Shown here: in pieces, positions 43,028-62,526 of the stretch
Layout: every line of letters begins with the position of its first letter
How positions within the stretch are numbered: position 1 is the first letter of the stretch
Assembly: GCF_036324505.1 (NCBI RefSeq)
Contig: NC_086350.1
Location: 27,867,448-27,931,447 of the forward strand
Direction of reading: 5' to 3'
Length of the DNA stretch: 64,000 bases
Origin: Eleginops maclovinus
Lineage: Eukaryota; Chordata; Actinopteri; Perciformes; Eleginopidae
Position numbers and translations under genes: made by a program
The notes under the pieces: generated by a model
The model's database searches: none
What the model was told of the DNA's origin: nothing
What the model saw: the letters and a program-made list of their open reading frames with translations, nothing else

Positions 43028-45593
43028 TATAGAGTATGTACAGTATATGCAGTTAAGAGTGATTATGTAAAGATAAGGGCAGTATAAAGAGGTGGGAATA
43101 ATTGGCATAGTATAAACAGATGTAGTATGAACAAATATACAGATGTGCTATATTACTATACAGATGGCCAATATGCATATATAATAAATATCTCTCTATC
43201 TATCTCTCTATCTATCTCTCTATCTATCTCTAGATATATCTCTATATCTATATATTTAAATAATATATATCATATATAACATGGACAATACACATACTAT
43301 GACAGAAGGCTGTGACGTCAGCCCCGCCGCCAAATCCAGCTGCATTCAGCTCGGGGCGCAGGAGAGGTGCGCCCCAACATTGTCCTATCTCTTGTATTGA
43401 AGAGGAGCTACTGCGCATGTACAACTTTTAACGAGAGTCTATGGGCAAAGATTCCTGCGCCCCAGGGCGGAAATACGTCACCAATCAGACAATGTCAACG
43501 AACGAAACAACTTTACTCATCATTAACTATGAAATATTTATCTTGCACATCTAAAAAAATATATACATATATTTTGAAATATTTTTATTTTATTATTTCA
43601 TTTTTATTTCATTTTTTTAATGTCTTATTCAAGGAAATGTGGTGAGAGGTGAGTGGTGGGGCGGCGCCCTAGCGCCCTCTATTGGCCAGCCTGGCCTCAG
43701 ACATACAGCATCAAAAGAATAAAAAGTAGACCGTTTTTCTCTTTACAACTAGACGAGTCCACGGATGTCACGAACGCTGCACTGCTGCTGGTTTTTGTTT
43801 GCTATCGCTGGGACATTAGTTTGCACGAAGACGTACTGTTTTGTGGAGAGCTACCAACACGTACCACTGCTCAGGAATGTTTCCGCTGCATGGATAACTA
43901 CTTCCCTGAGAACGGCCAGGACTGGCAGAACTGTGTCGGGGTGTGCAGTGACGGTGCAGCATCAATGACTGGCAGGCATCAGGGTGTCATCAGACAGATA
44001 CTCGATCGTGCACCAGAAGCTAAATGGACACACTGTTTTCTCCACCGTCAAAGCCTTGCAGCAAAAAGATGTCACCAGATTTCCACCAGGTGATGGATGT
44101 AAGTGTGAAAACCATAAACGTTATTAAAAACAATGCTGCGAACTCCAGATGTTTTGCTAAGCTTTGCGAGGACATAGAAGCAGATCACATCCAGCTGCTG
44201 TATCACAGTGAAGAGAGATGGCTCTCAAGAGGACTGGTCCTCAAGCATTTGTTTGAACTGAGGAATGTGGTCTTCTCTTTTCTCCCTGAGAAAAACAATC
44301 ATCTTGCACAGTACTATGCCAACACAATGTTCACAGCAAAACTTGCCTACCTCTGTGACATTTTTTCACTGCTGAACCAACTGAACATCTCACTTCAAGG
44401 AAGAAACAGCAACATATTTTTTGTTGCAGACAAAGTTCAAACTTTCAAGAGGAAACTTGCTTTGTGGACCAAGAGGGCCCAGGAAAAAAGGATGGACATG
44501 TTTCCACTTTTGTCTGACATTTTGGAAAACTCCCCTCAGGTGAATATCAGTGACTCAGTCTCTCAGCACCTCTCACAACTGGCAGAGAAATTTGATAACT
44601 ACTTTCCTGAGGATCCCAGAGAGAGAAACATGTGGATTTTGGACCCATTTTCAGTGGATCCCACTAAAAATGATGTTGCTTTGCCCTCACATCTGGAATC
44701 CCAGCTTCTGGAAGTTTCCACTGACAGCACTTTAAAGTTGCAGTGGGGCAAACTGGACCTGGGCTCCTTCTGGATTGCTGTCTCAAAGGAGTACCCATGT
44801 CTTGCACTGAGGGCCGTGAAAGTCCTTCTCCCATTCACGACTACATACCTGTGTGATTCAGGATTCTCCATTGTGGCCACAACCAAGACCAAAGCCCGAA
44901 ACAGACTCAGAGCAATGTTGGAGGCTACTCTGAGAGTGAGCCTTTCCCCCATTCCACCCAGACTGGATCTGATTATGTCTCAGAGGCAGGCCCAAATGTC
45001 TCATTAGGAGGTGAAGATAAAAAAGGGAGTTGTATTACTGTTGTTCATTGTTGTTATTGTTGTTGTTATTGTTGATTTGTCAGATATAAAGATTCTTCTG
45101 GTTCTGCATGCCTGCTGAAGCAATTGTCAAATGACTTCACAGATTATAAGGCTATAGTTTCATTTGCACTTTATTTCAATTTTATTTACAGTTTATTTCA
45201 TTAAAAAAAATATTCATTTTATTTGAATGTATTTATTTTGTCACCTTTTACTGATTGATTGATTTATATATATATTTGTAATTTTTTTATTATAAGTCAA
45301 ATCTAAATATTGGTCCTTTTTTTATTAAAAAGCCTGACTTGATCCTTTAAAAAAATGTCTTGTCCCGGTTTGATATGTGCCAGGAATTATCAGCCTGTTC
45401 AGTGGCTTGATGTGTGTGCAGGTTTACATTCACATGTCTAATAAAAGTCTTTGTGAGGATCCCATTTTATCATGTCATTTTATTTGACAAGGTTTTTACT
45501 TGTTAAACTGTAAGTGGATTTGGTTTATTATTGAATACAAATCAAACCGTGAGTGAGGTCAATTAAACCTATACAGTGTAAATATTTAATGGG

Positions 45594-45900
45594 TAATAAT
45601 GCGTTGGACTGTTCTTAACCCCATTTTAGTCGTTTCAGCAATCTCCTTAGATGCTTTCTCTGCTTGATGCTTGCCAATAATGTGACCCTTCTGAAACAGA
45701 TTAACATCTTTTCCACGACCACAGGATATGTCTTTCGACATGACTGTTTAACAAATGAGAAGGGACTCACTACATCAGTTAGGGTTCAATAACTTGTTGC
45801 CAGCTGAAACATAATCACCCATGCAGTAATTATCCAATGGGAGGCTCTACCTATTTGCTTAGTGAAATCCAGTGGTGACCTTTTTTTTGGCCGGGCACTG
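45594..45900 (-). pseudogene. Tc1 transposase N-terminus (copy 2)
   Basis: ATG at 45741 opens MSKDISCGRGKDVNLFQKG, followed by HIIGKHQAEKASKEIAETTK and LRTVQRII, the first DNA-binding helices of a fish Tc1 transposase. Homology ends at about 45594. The 5' terminal repeat lies at 45869-45900. Confidence 0.85.
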
Positions 45901-46412
45901 TATTTCACATCATTAATCCAGATCTGTAAAGTAACTAAATGTATTCAATAAAAGTATCTCAACATTGTACTTAAGTACATTACTTGAGTAAACTGAAATT
46001 GAGTTAGTTACTTTACACCACTGGGTATTAGATCACTGCTAGGTCACATCAGGCAGATAATAAGAGCTTTGATGCCAATCCTAATGCTCAGGTCTGAACA
46101 AACTGATACATTTATGGTGATAAGAATGAATGATATATTTAGACCCAGGGAGAGGTTGTCAGAACTGATGATGTCATACAGTATGAACACTTCTCTGTGT
46201 GCTGTTTGCATTGTCATTTCTCTGGCAAAATACTTAGAATAAAGTTTGTCAGACATCAGATCAGTCTCCAGCTTCCTTGTTTTCCAGTTAATGGTCCAAA
46301 AATGATTTCCATCACACAAGCGATACATTGAGTTTATCCTTACAGTTTAATGTAACACAACTTTACAAGGGCTAACTGGTTCAGATCAGAGGGGGAACTT
46401 CACTCTGTAATT

Positions 46413-47077
46413 CACCGATCAGCCATAACATTAAGACCACCTGCCTAATATAGTGTAGGTCCCCCTTTTGCGGCCAAAACAGCCCTGTCCCGTCGAGGCC
46501 TGGATTCCACTTGACCTCTGAAGGTGTGCTGTGGTGTCTGGCACCAGGACGTTAGCAGCAGATCCTTTAAGACCTGTACGTTAAGAGGTGGGGCCTCCAT
46601 GGATCAAACCTGTTTATCCAGCACATCCCACAGATGCTCGATGGATTGAGATCTGGTGAGTTTGGAGTCAACAACCAACCAAGTCAACACGTTGAACTCG
46701 TTGTTTTGTTCCTCAAACCATTCCTGAAGCATCTCTGCAGTATGGCAGGGAGCATTATCCTGCTGAAAGAGGACACTGCCCTTAGGAACATCGCCTCGAT
46801 GAAGGGGTCAGCATGATCACCCTGACCGGTCTGTGGCTAGAAAGCCCCATACGCAACACGCTGTGATGCTCTGTGTGTTCTGACAGTTTTCTAACAGAAC
46901 CAGCATTAACTTTTTCAGCAGTTTGAGCTACAGCAACTCTTCCGTTGGATCGAACCACAGCTTTCCCTTCCCATGCGCATCAAAGAGCCTTGACTGCCTG
47001 TGACCCTGTCGCTGGTTCACTGTTTTACCTTCCTTGGACCCCTTTTTAGGTACTGACCGCTGCAGAACGGGAACCCC
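46413..47077 (-). mobile_element. Internally deleted Tc1/mariner relic (second family, copy 2)
   Basis: Same relic as 4531-5195. It contains the TIR-type start CACCGATCAGCCATAACATT and, on the minus strand, IEHLWDVLD near the end of the transposase. It sits about 65 bp beyond the dkk3 polyadenylation signal. Confidence 0.8.
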
Positions 47078-47142
47078 CCACAACATCTCATATTACATAT
47101 GTGAATACCACAATAGTACATTACAAAACTAAAAACAAGTGT

Positions 47143-47148
47143 TTTATT
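47143..47148 (-). terminator. dkk3 polyadenylation signal AATAAA
   Basis: On the minus strand AATAAA lies about 155 bp after the dkk3 stop codon (47303-47305), in CCAATAAAACACTTG. It gives a short 3' UTR and supports exon 7 as the last exon. Copy-1 equivalent: 5261-5266. Confidence 0.65.
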
Positions 47149-47302
47149 GGCTTAATGATATACAATACACATTGATTGCAAGGCATAACTATTACAGTGC
47201 AAGTCCTGTTTTGACGCAACATCTTATTTTCTAAACTGTTGGTCAGCAGGTGTGCTTGGACAGCTTTCATATTTATCTTCTTCATGTTCTCTCCGTCTCC
47301 AG

Positions 47303-56872
<9,570 letters not shown>

Positions 56873-56894
56873 CTCTCCTCTCTTTCTGCCGGTT

Positions 56895-56990
56895 CACGGA
56901 GCAACAGAGCAGCGGAGCAGTGACGCACTGAGCCGCAGCTGCAGACGTTTTATTTGGAAACTCTGAGGCGTGATGGTGTGCAAATACACT
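56895..56990 (-). promoter_or_regulatory. Probable dkk3 core promoter
   Basis: About 75-85 bp upstream of the ATG the minus strand has CCAAATAAAACG (TATA-like), followed by a GC-rich stretch with GTGCGTCACTG (half CRE-like) and CTGCGGCTCAG. The position and composition suit a core promoter, but no initiator is defined. Confidence 0.35.
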
Positions 56991-58008
56991 TGGAAGAATC
57001 CGGTTTAATAGCGTGGAAAAGTTTGAAAATACAGTACATATCAACATATGTCAAAATCAAACGGCTTTGGGTTTCAGACTAATGCACTGTCGAATAAATG
57101 TTTAAAAGATAAAAGCTGTTGGCAGCGGTTAAACCAGATGTGATCTGCAAAGGGAAGTTTGTGAAGCTTTAATCACAGAGGAGTTAACAGGAAGAGACAC
57201 AGCCAGGGAACAACCTTTTTCGCCCTTCAACTCACACATTACATCATACTTATGAGGTGAAGCACATCAAGTTTGTGATTATGGACAACTAATATTCCAA
57301 CTGATAAATGTTTTTTAAAAGCTGCTTTATCCCCATCACCACTTGTGAAGCCACGGGTTAATATGTAATCATCAATTCTCTATGCGAAATTGACATTACA
57401 AATTGACCATAAAAGAGGTTCTCGTGCTAGTGCAGGGCTCTTTAAACGCATTTTTAATTTGATATCTCCCATCCCATTTTTTTCATGTAATCATTTTTAC
57501 TGAATAAAATATTACTCAACTTGAGTGAATTGATCATTTCACGTAAAACATATTTTCATTACCATGTCAAACTTGGGTGTCCGCCCCGCTAAGAAAAGGC
57601 AATCCCCTCCTGTGACGTCACAGAGGCAGTTATGTTTCTCTTTGGTGGCAGGAAAGTTTGCAACAGAGTTTCTGAAAGTGATTAGAAAACATTTTTTTTA
57701 AAACCTGTTGGGAGGGTGGGTCTATGGAACAGTAGGAGGGGCGGTGAGGACTGTATCTTGTCTCATTTCAGAACACCTTTATCACATATCTAATATTTAG
57801 GATAGCCTACTGTTATTACTTAAACATTATTATGTAGGATAGGATTATGGAAAACCTTACGTTTATAAACTGTTATAATGAGTTATTACAACGATAATCT
57901 AAAATGTACTTCTCCACTTCAACTATATTTACACTTTGCAAACCAAAAGGGTGATTTTAAACGGACCCCACACTGTTTGGCCTGAACTGTTGAATTTGAA
58001 CAGCTGTT
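56991..58008. promoter_or_regulatory. dkk3 upstream region with a full CRE palindrome
   Basis: TGACGTCA occurs at 57613-57620 within GTGACGTCAC, about 740 bp upstream of the dkk3 ATG, a canonical CREB/ATF site sequence. The rest of the interval is AT-rich with no gene or known repeat seen. Confidence 0.35.
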
Positions 58009-61000
58009 TCTTTAAAGAGTCCTCTCCGGCTGATGTTCAGGTGTATATCAGTATGTAGTGTCTCTACTTTAAAGAGTCCTCTCCTGCTGATGTTCAGGTG
58101 TATATCAGTATGTAGCGTCTCTACTTGAAAGAGTCCTCTCCTGCTAATGTTCAGGTGTATATCAGTATGTAGTGTCTGTACTTTAAAGAGTCCTCTCCTG
58201 CTGATGTTCAGGTGTATATCAGTATGTAGTGTCTCTACTTTAAAGAGTCCTCTCCTGCTGATGTTCAGGTGTATATCAGTATGTAGTGTCTCTACTTTAA
58301 AGAGTCCTCTCCTGCTGATGTTCAGGTGTATATCAGTATGTAGTGTCTCTACTTTAAAGAGTCTTCTCCTGCTGATGTTCAGGTGTATATCAGTATGTTG
58401 TGTCTCTACTTTAAAGAGTCCTTTCCTGCTGAAGTTCAGGTGTATATCTGTAGTGTCTCTACTTTAAAGAGTCCTCTCCTGCTGATGTTCAGGTGTATAA
58501 TGTCAGTATGTAGTGTCTCTACTTTAAAGAGTCTTCTCCTGCTGATGTTCAGGTGTATATCAGTATGTAGAGTCTCTACTTTAAAGAGTCCTCTCCTGCT
58601 GATGTTCAGGTGTATATCAGTATGTAGTGTCTCTACATTAAAGAGTCCTCTCCTGCTGATGTTCAGGTGTATATCAGTATGTAGTGTCTCTACTTTAAAG
58701 AGTCCTCTCCTGCTGATGTTCAGGTGTATATCAGTATGTAGTGTCTCTACTTTAAAGAGTCCTCTCCTGCTGATGTTCTGGTGTATATCAGTATGTAGAG
58801 TCTCTACTTTAAAGAGTCCTCTCCTGCTGATGTTCAGGTGTATATCAGTATGTAGAGTCTCTACTTTAAAGAGTCCTCTCCTGCTGATGTTCAGGTGTAT
58901 ATCAGTATGTAGTGTCTCTACTTTAAAGAGTCCTCTCCTGCTGATGTTCAGGTGTATATCAGTATGTTGTGTCTCTACTTTAAAGAGTCCTTTCCTGCTG
59001 AAGTTCAGGTGTATATCTGTAGTGTCTCTACTTTAAAGAGTCCTCTCCTGCTGATGTTCAGGTGTATATCAGTATGTAGTGTCTCTACTTTAAAGAGTCC
59101 TCTCCTGCTGATGTTCAGGTGTATATCAGTATGTAGTGTCTCTACTTTAAAGAGTCCTCTCCTGCTGATGTTCTGGTGTATATCAGTATGTAGTGTCTCT
59201 ACTTTAAAGAGTCTTCTCCTGCTGATGTTCAGGTGTATATCAGTATGTAGTGTCTCTACTTTAAAGAGTCCTTTCCTGCTGAAGTTCAGGTGTATATCTG
59301 TAGTGTCTCTACTTTAAAGAGTCTCTCCTGCTGATGTTCAGGTGTAATATCAGTATGTAGTGTCTCTACTTTAAAGAGTCTTCTCCTGCTGATGTTCAGG
59401 TGTATATCAGTATGTAGTGTCTCTACTTTAAAGAGTCCTCTCCTGCTGATGTTCTGGTGTATATCAGTATGTAGTGTCTCTACTTTAAAGAGTCCTCTCC
59501 TGCTGATGTTCAGGTGTATATCAATATGTAGTGTCTCTACTTTAAAGAGTCCTCTCCTGCTGATGTTCAGGTGTATATCAGTATGTAGTGTCTCTACTTT
59601 AAAGAGTCCTCTCCTGCTGATGTTCTGGTGTATATCAGTATGTAGAGTCTCTACTTTAAAGAGTCCTCTCCTGCTGATGTTCAGGTGTATATCAGTATGT
59701 AGAGTCTCTACTTTAAAGAGTCCTCTCCTGCTGATGTTCAGGTGTATATCAGTATGTAGCGTCTCTACTTTAAAGAGTCCTCTCCTGCTGATGTTCAGGT
59801 GTATATCATTATGTAGTGTCTCTACTTTAAAGAGTCCTCTCCTGCTGATGTTCAGGTGTATATCAGTATGTAGAGTCTCTACTTTAAAGAGTCCTCTCCT
59901 GCTGATGTTCTGGTGTATATCAGTATGTAGTGTCTCTACTTTAAAGAGTCCTCTCCTGCTGATGTTCAGGTGTATATCAATATGTAGAGTCTCTACTTTA
60001 AAGAGTCCTCTCCTGCTGATGTTCAGGTGTATATCAGTATGTAGTGTCTCTACTTTAAAGAGTCCTCTCCTGCTGATGTTCAGGTGTATATCAGTATGTA
60101 GTGTCTCTACTTTAAAGAGTCCTCTCCTGCTGATGTTCAGGTGTATATCAGTATGTAGTGTCTCTACTTTAAAGAGTCCTCTCCTGCTGATGTTCAGGTG
60201 TATATCAGTATGTAGTGTCTCTACTTTAAAGAGTCCTCTCCTGCTGATGTTCAGGTGTATATCAGTATGTAGTGTCTCTACTTTAAAGAGTCCTCTCCTG
60301 CTGATGTTCAGGTGTATGTCAGTATGTAGTGTCTCTACTTTAAAGAGTCCTCTCCTGCTGATGTTCAGGTGTATGTCAGTATGTACTGTCTCTACTTTAA
60401 AGAGTCCTCTCCTGCTGATGTTCAGGTGTATGTCAGTATGTACTGTCTCTACTTTAAAGAGTCCTTCCTGCTGATGTTCAGGTGTATATCAGTATGTAGT
60501 GTCTCTACTTTAAAGAGTCCTCTCCTGCTGATGTTCAGGTGTATAGTCAGTATGTACTGTCTCTACTTTAAAGAGTCCTCTCCTGCTGATGTTCAGGTGT
60601 ATATCAGTATGTAGTGTCTCTACTTTAAAGAGTCCTCTCCTGCTGATGTTCTGGTGTATATCAGTATGTAGAGTCTCTACTTTAAAGAGTCCTCTCCTGC
60701 TGATGTTCAGGTGTATATCAGTATGTAGTGTCTCTACTTTAAAGAGTCCTCTCCTGCTGATGTTCTGGTGTATATCAGTATGTAGTGTCTCTACTTTAAA
60801 GAGTCCTCTCCTGCTGATGTTCAGGTGTATATCAGTATGTAGTGTCTCTACTTTAAAGAGTCCTCTCCTGCTGATGTTCAGGTGTATATCAGTAGTGTCT
60901 CTACTTTAAAGAGTCCTCTCCTGCTGATGTTCAGGTGTATATCAGTATGTAGTGTCTCTACTTTAAAGAGTCCTCTCCTGCTGATGTTCAGGTGTATATC

Positions 61001-62492
61001 AGTATGTAGAGTCTCTACTTTAAAGAGTCCTCTCCTGCTGATGTTCAGGTGTATATCAGTATGTAGTGTCTCTACTTTAAAGAGTCCTCTCCTGCTGATG
61101 TTCAGGTGTATATCAGTATGTAGAGTCTCTACTTTAAAGAGTCCTCTCCTGCTGATGTTCAGGTGTATATCAGTATGTAGAGTCTCTACTTTAAAGAGTC
61201 CTCTCCTGCTGATGTTCAGGTGTATATCAGTATGTAGTGTCTCTACTTTAAAGAGTCCTCTCCTGCTGATGTTCAGGTGTATATCAGTATGTAGTGTCTC
61301 TACTTTAAAGAGTCCTCTCCTGCTGATGTTCAGGTGTATATCAGTATGTAGTGTCTCTACTTTAAAGAGTCCTCTCCTGCTGATGTTCAGGTGTATATCA
61401 GTATGTAGTGTCTCTACTTTAAAGAGTCCTCTCCTGCTGATGTTCAGGTGTATATCAGTATGTAGTGTCTCTACTTTAAAGAGTCCTCTCCTGCTGATGT
61501 TCAGGTGTATATCAGTATGTAGTGTCTCTACTTTAAAGAGTCCTCTCCTGCTGATGTTCAGGTGTATATCATTATGTAGAGTCTCTACTTTAAAGAGTCC
61601 TCTCCTGCTGATGTTCTGGTGTATATCAGTATGTAGTGTCTCTACTTTAAAGAGTCCTCTCCTGCTGATGTTCAGGTGTATATCAGTATGTAGAGTCTCT
61701 ACTTTAAAGAGTCCTCTCCTGCTGATGTTCAGGTGTATATCAGTATGTAGTGTCTCTACTTTAAAGAGTCCTCTCCTGCTGATGTTCAGGTGTATATCAG
61801 TATGTAGTGTCTCTACTTTAAAGAGTCCTCTCCTGCTGATGTTCAGGTGTATATCAGTATGTAGTGTCTCTACTTTAAAGAGTCCTCTCCTGCTGATGTT
61901 CAGGTGTATATCAGTATGTAGTGTCTCTACTTTAAAGAGTCCTTTCCTGCTGATGTTCAGGTGTATATCAGTATGTAGTGTCTCTACTTTAAAGAGTCCT
62001 CTCCTGCTGATGTTCAGGTGTATGTCAGTATGTAGTGTCTCTACTTTAAAGAGTCCTCTCCTGCTGATGTTCAGGTGTATGTCAGTATGTACTGTCTCTT
62101 CTTTAAAGAGTCCTCTCCTGCTGATGTTCAGGTGTATGTCAGTATGTAGCTGTCTCTACTTTAAAGAGTCCTTTCCTGCTGATGTTCAGGTGTATATCAG
62201 TATGTAGTGTCTCTACTTTAAAGAGTCCTCTCCTGCTGATGTTCAGGTGTATGTCAGTATGTAGTGTCTCTACTTTAAAGAGTCCTCTCCTGCTGATGTT
62301 CAGGTGTATGTCAGTATGTACTGTCTCTTCTTTAAAGAGTCCTCTCCTGCTGATGTTCAGGTGTATTTCAGTATGTACTGTCTCTACTTTAAAGAGTCCT
62401 TTCCTGCTGATGTTCTGGTGTATGTCAGTATGTACTGTCTCTACTTTAAAGAGTCCTCTCCTGCTGATGTTCAGGTGTATGTCAGTATGTAG
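58009..62492. repeat. 57-bp minisatellite, about 78 units
   Basis: The unit is GTGTCTCTACTTTAAAGAGT, CCTCTCCTGCTGATGTTCAG, GTGTATATCAGTATGTA. Variation is mostly single bases: AG/TG before TCTCTAC, CTGGTG for CAGGTG, ATGTCA for ATATCA, ACTGTC for AGTGTC. A short variant with CTGAAGTTCAGGTGTATATC and TGTAG occurs near 58430, 59005 and 59285. Because 57 is a multiple of three the array stays open for hundreds of codons (MFRCISVCSVSTLKSPLLL repeated). There is no splice, start-context or domain evidence that it is translated. It lies about 1.1 kb upstream of the dkk3 start codon. Confidence 0.97.
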
Positions 62493-62526
62493 TACTCATC
62501 ATTCTTTTTCTTTTTAAATGTATTTA

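Larger units (their letters stand above)
37816..43693. mobile_element. 845-bp-type nested hAT carrying a further hAT (copy 2)
   Basis: Same element as 1244-2088, with the same ends and the same GCCTCAGA duplication on both sides (37808-37815 and 43694-43701). Here it is split by a 5,025-bp hAT at 38003-43027. Removing that insert gives essentially the copy-1 sequence. Confidence 0.9.
37283..45007 (+). pseudogene. Broken hAT transposase (BED finger, ZBED5/Charlie-like), copy 2
   Basis: Same protein as in copy 1 with a more complete C-terminus. Fragments: start MEKFLKRKN at 37283 then a stop; BED finger region 37349-37815 (RRYNPDYIKYGF, HLQTKH); interruption by 37816-43693; catalytic part 43694-44093 (LDESTDVTNAALL, VCSDGAASMTG, THCFLHRQS); then a one-base frame change into an uninterrupted stretch to 45007 (VMDVSVKTINVIKNNAA, NISDSVSQHLSQLAEKFDNY, the C-terminal domain TTYLCDSGFSIVATTKTKAR). 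An 8-bp deletion near 43713 adds another frameshift relative to copy 1. Not functional. Confidence 0.85.
34701..45593 (+). mobile_element. Charlie/ZBED-like hAT with nested insertions (copy 2)
   Basis: It begins with a Charlie-type terminus CAGTGATTCTTAACCATAGG followed by GGCCGCGGCCC at 34701, inside Tc1 sequence. An AT tract then hosts two other hATs (34771-36342, 36429-37248). The element resumes at about 37249 with the transposase, carries a third hAT (37816-43693, itself interrupted), and ends in an AT-rich untranslated region before Tc1 sequence resumes at about 45594. A matching 3' TIR was not found. After removing inserts the element is about 3.2 kb. Confidence 0.7.
34475..45900 (-). 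mobile_element. Tc1/mariner element interrupted by the hAT complex (copy 2)
   Basis: Both termini of one Tc1 family face each other across 11.4 kb: CAGTTTCCTGGCCAAAAAAA at 34475 after TA, and the reverse complement of CAGTGCCCGGCCAAAAAAAA ending at 45900 before TA. On the minus strand the N-terminus (MSKDISCGRGKDVNLFQKG) is at 45741 downwards. The C-terminal part (NLWDVLEKTLRSGLNLPSSL, with a local frame break) is at 34560-34700. Between them sits the Charlie-like hAT with its own insertions. The middle of the Tc1 transposase and the 3' TIR of the hAT are missing, so a deletion accompanied or followed the nesting. The element is inactive. Confidence 0.75.

Noticed and set aside
58009..62492. 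CRISPR-like array
   Set aside because: Units are directly adjacent with no unique spacers, in a vertebrate genome. It is a minisatellite.
58147..62517. Long open frames of a 19-residue repeated peptide
   Set aside because: The repeat unit is 57 bp, a multiple of three, so any frame lacking a stop stays open. Frame breaks occur at indel units and there is no signal, domain or splice context.
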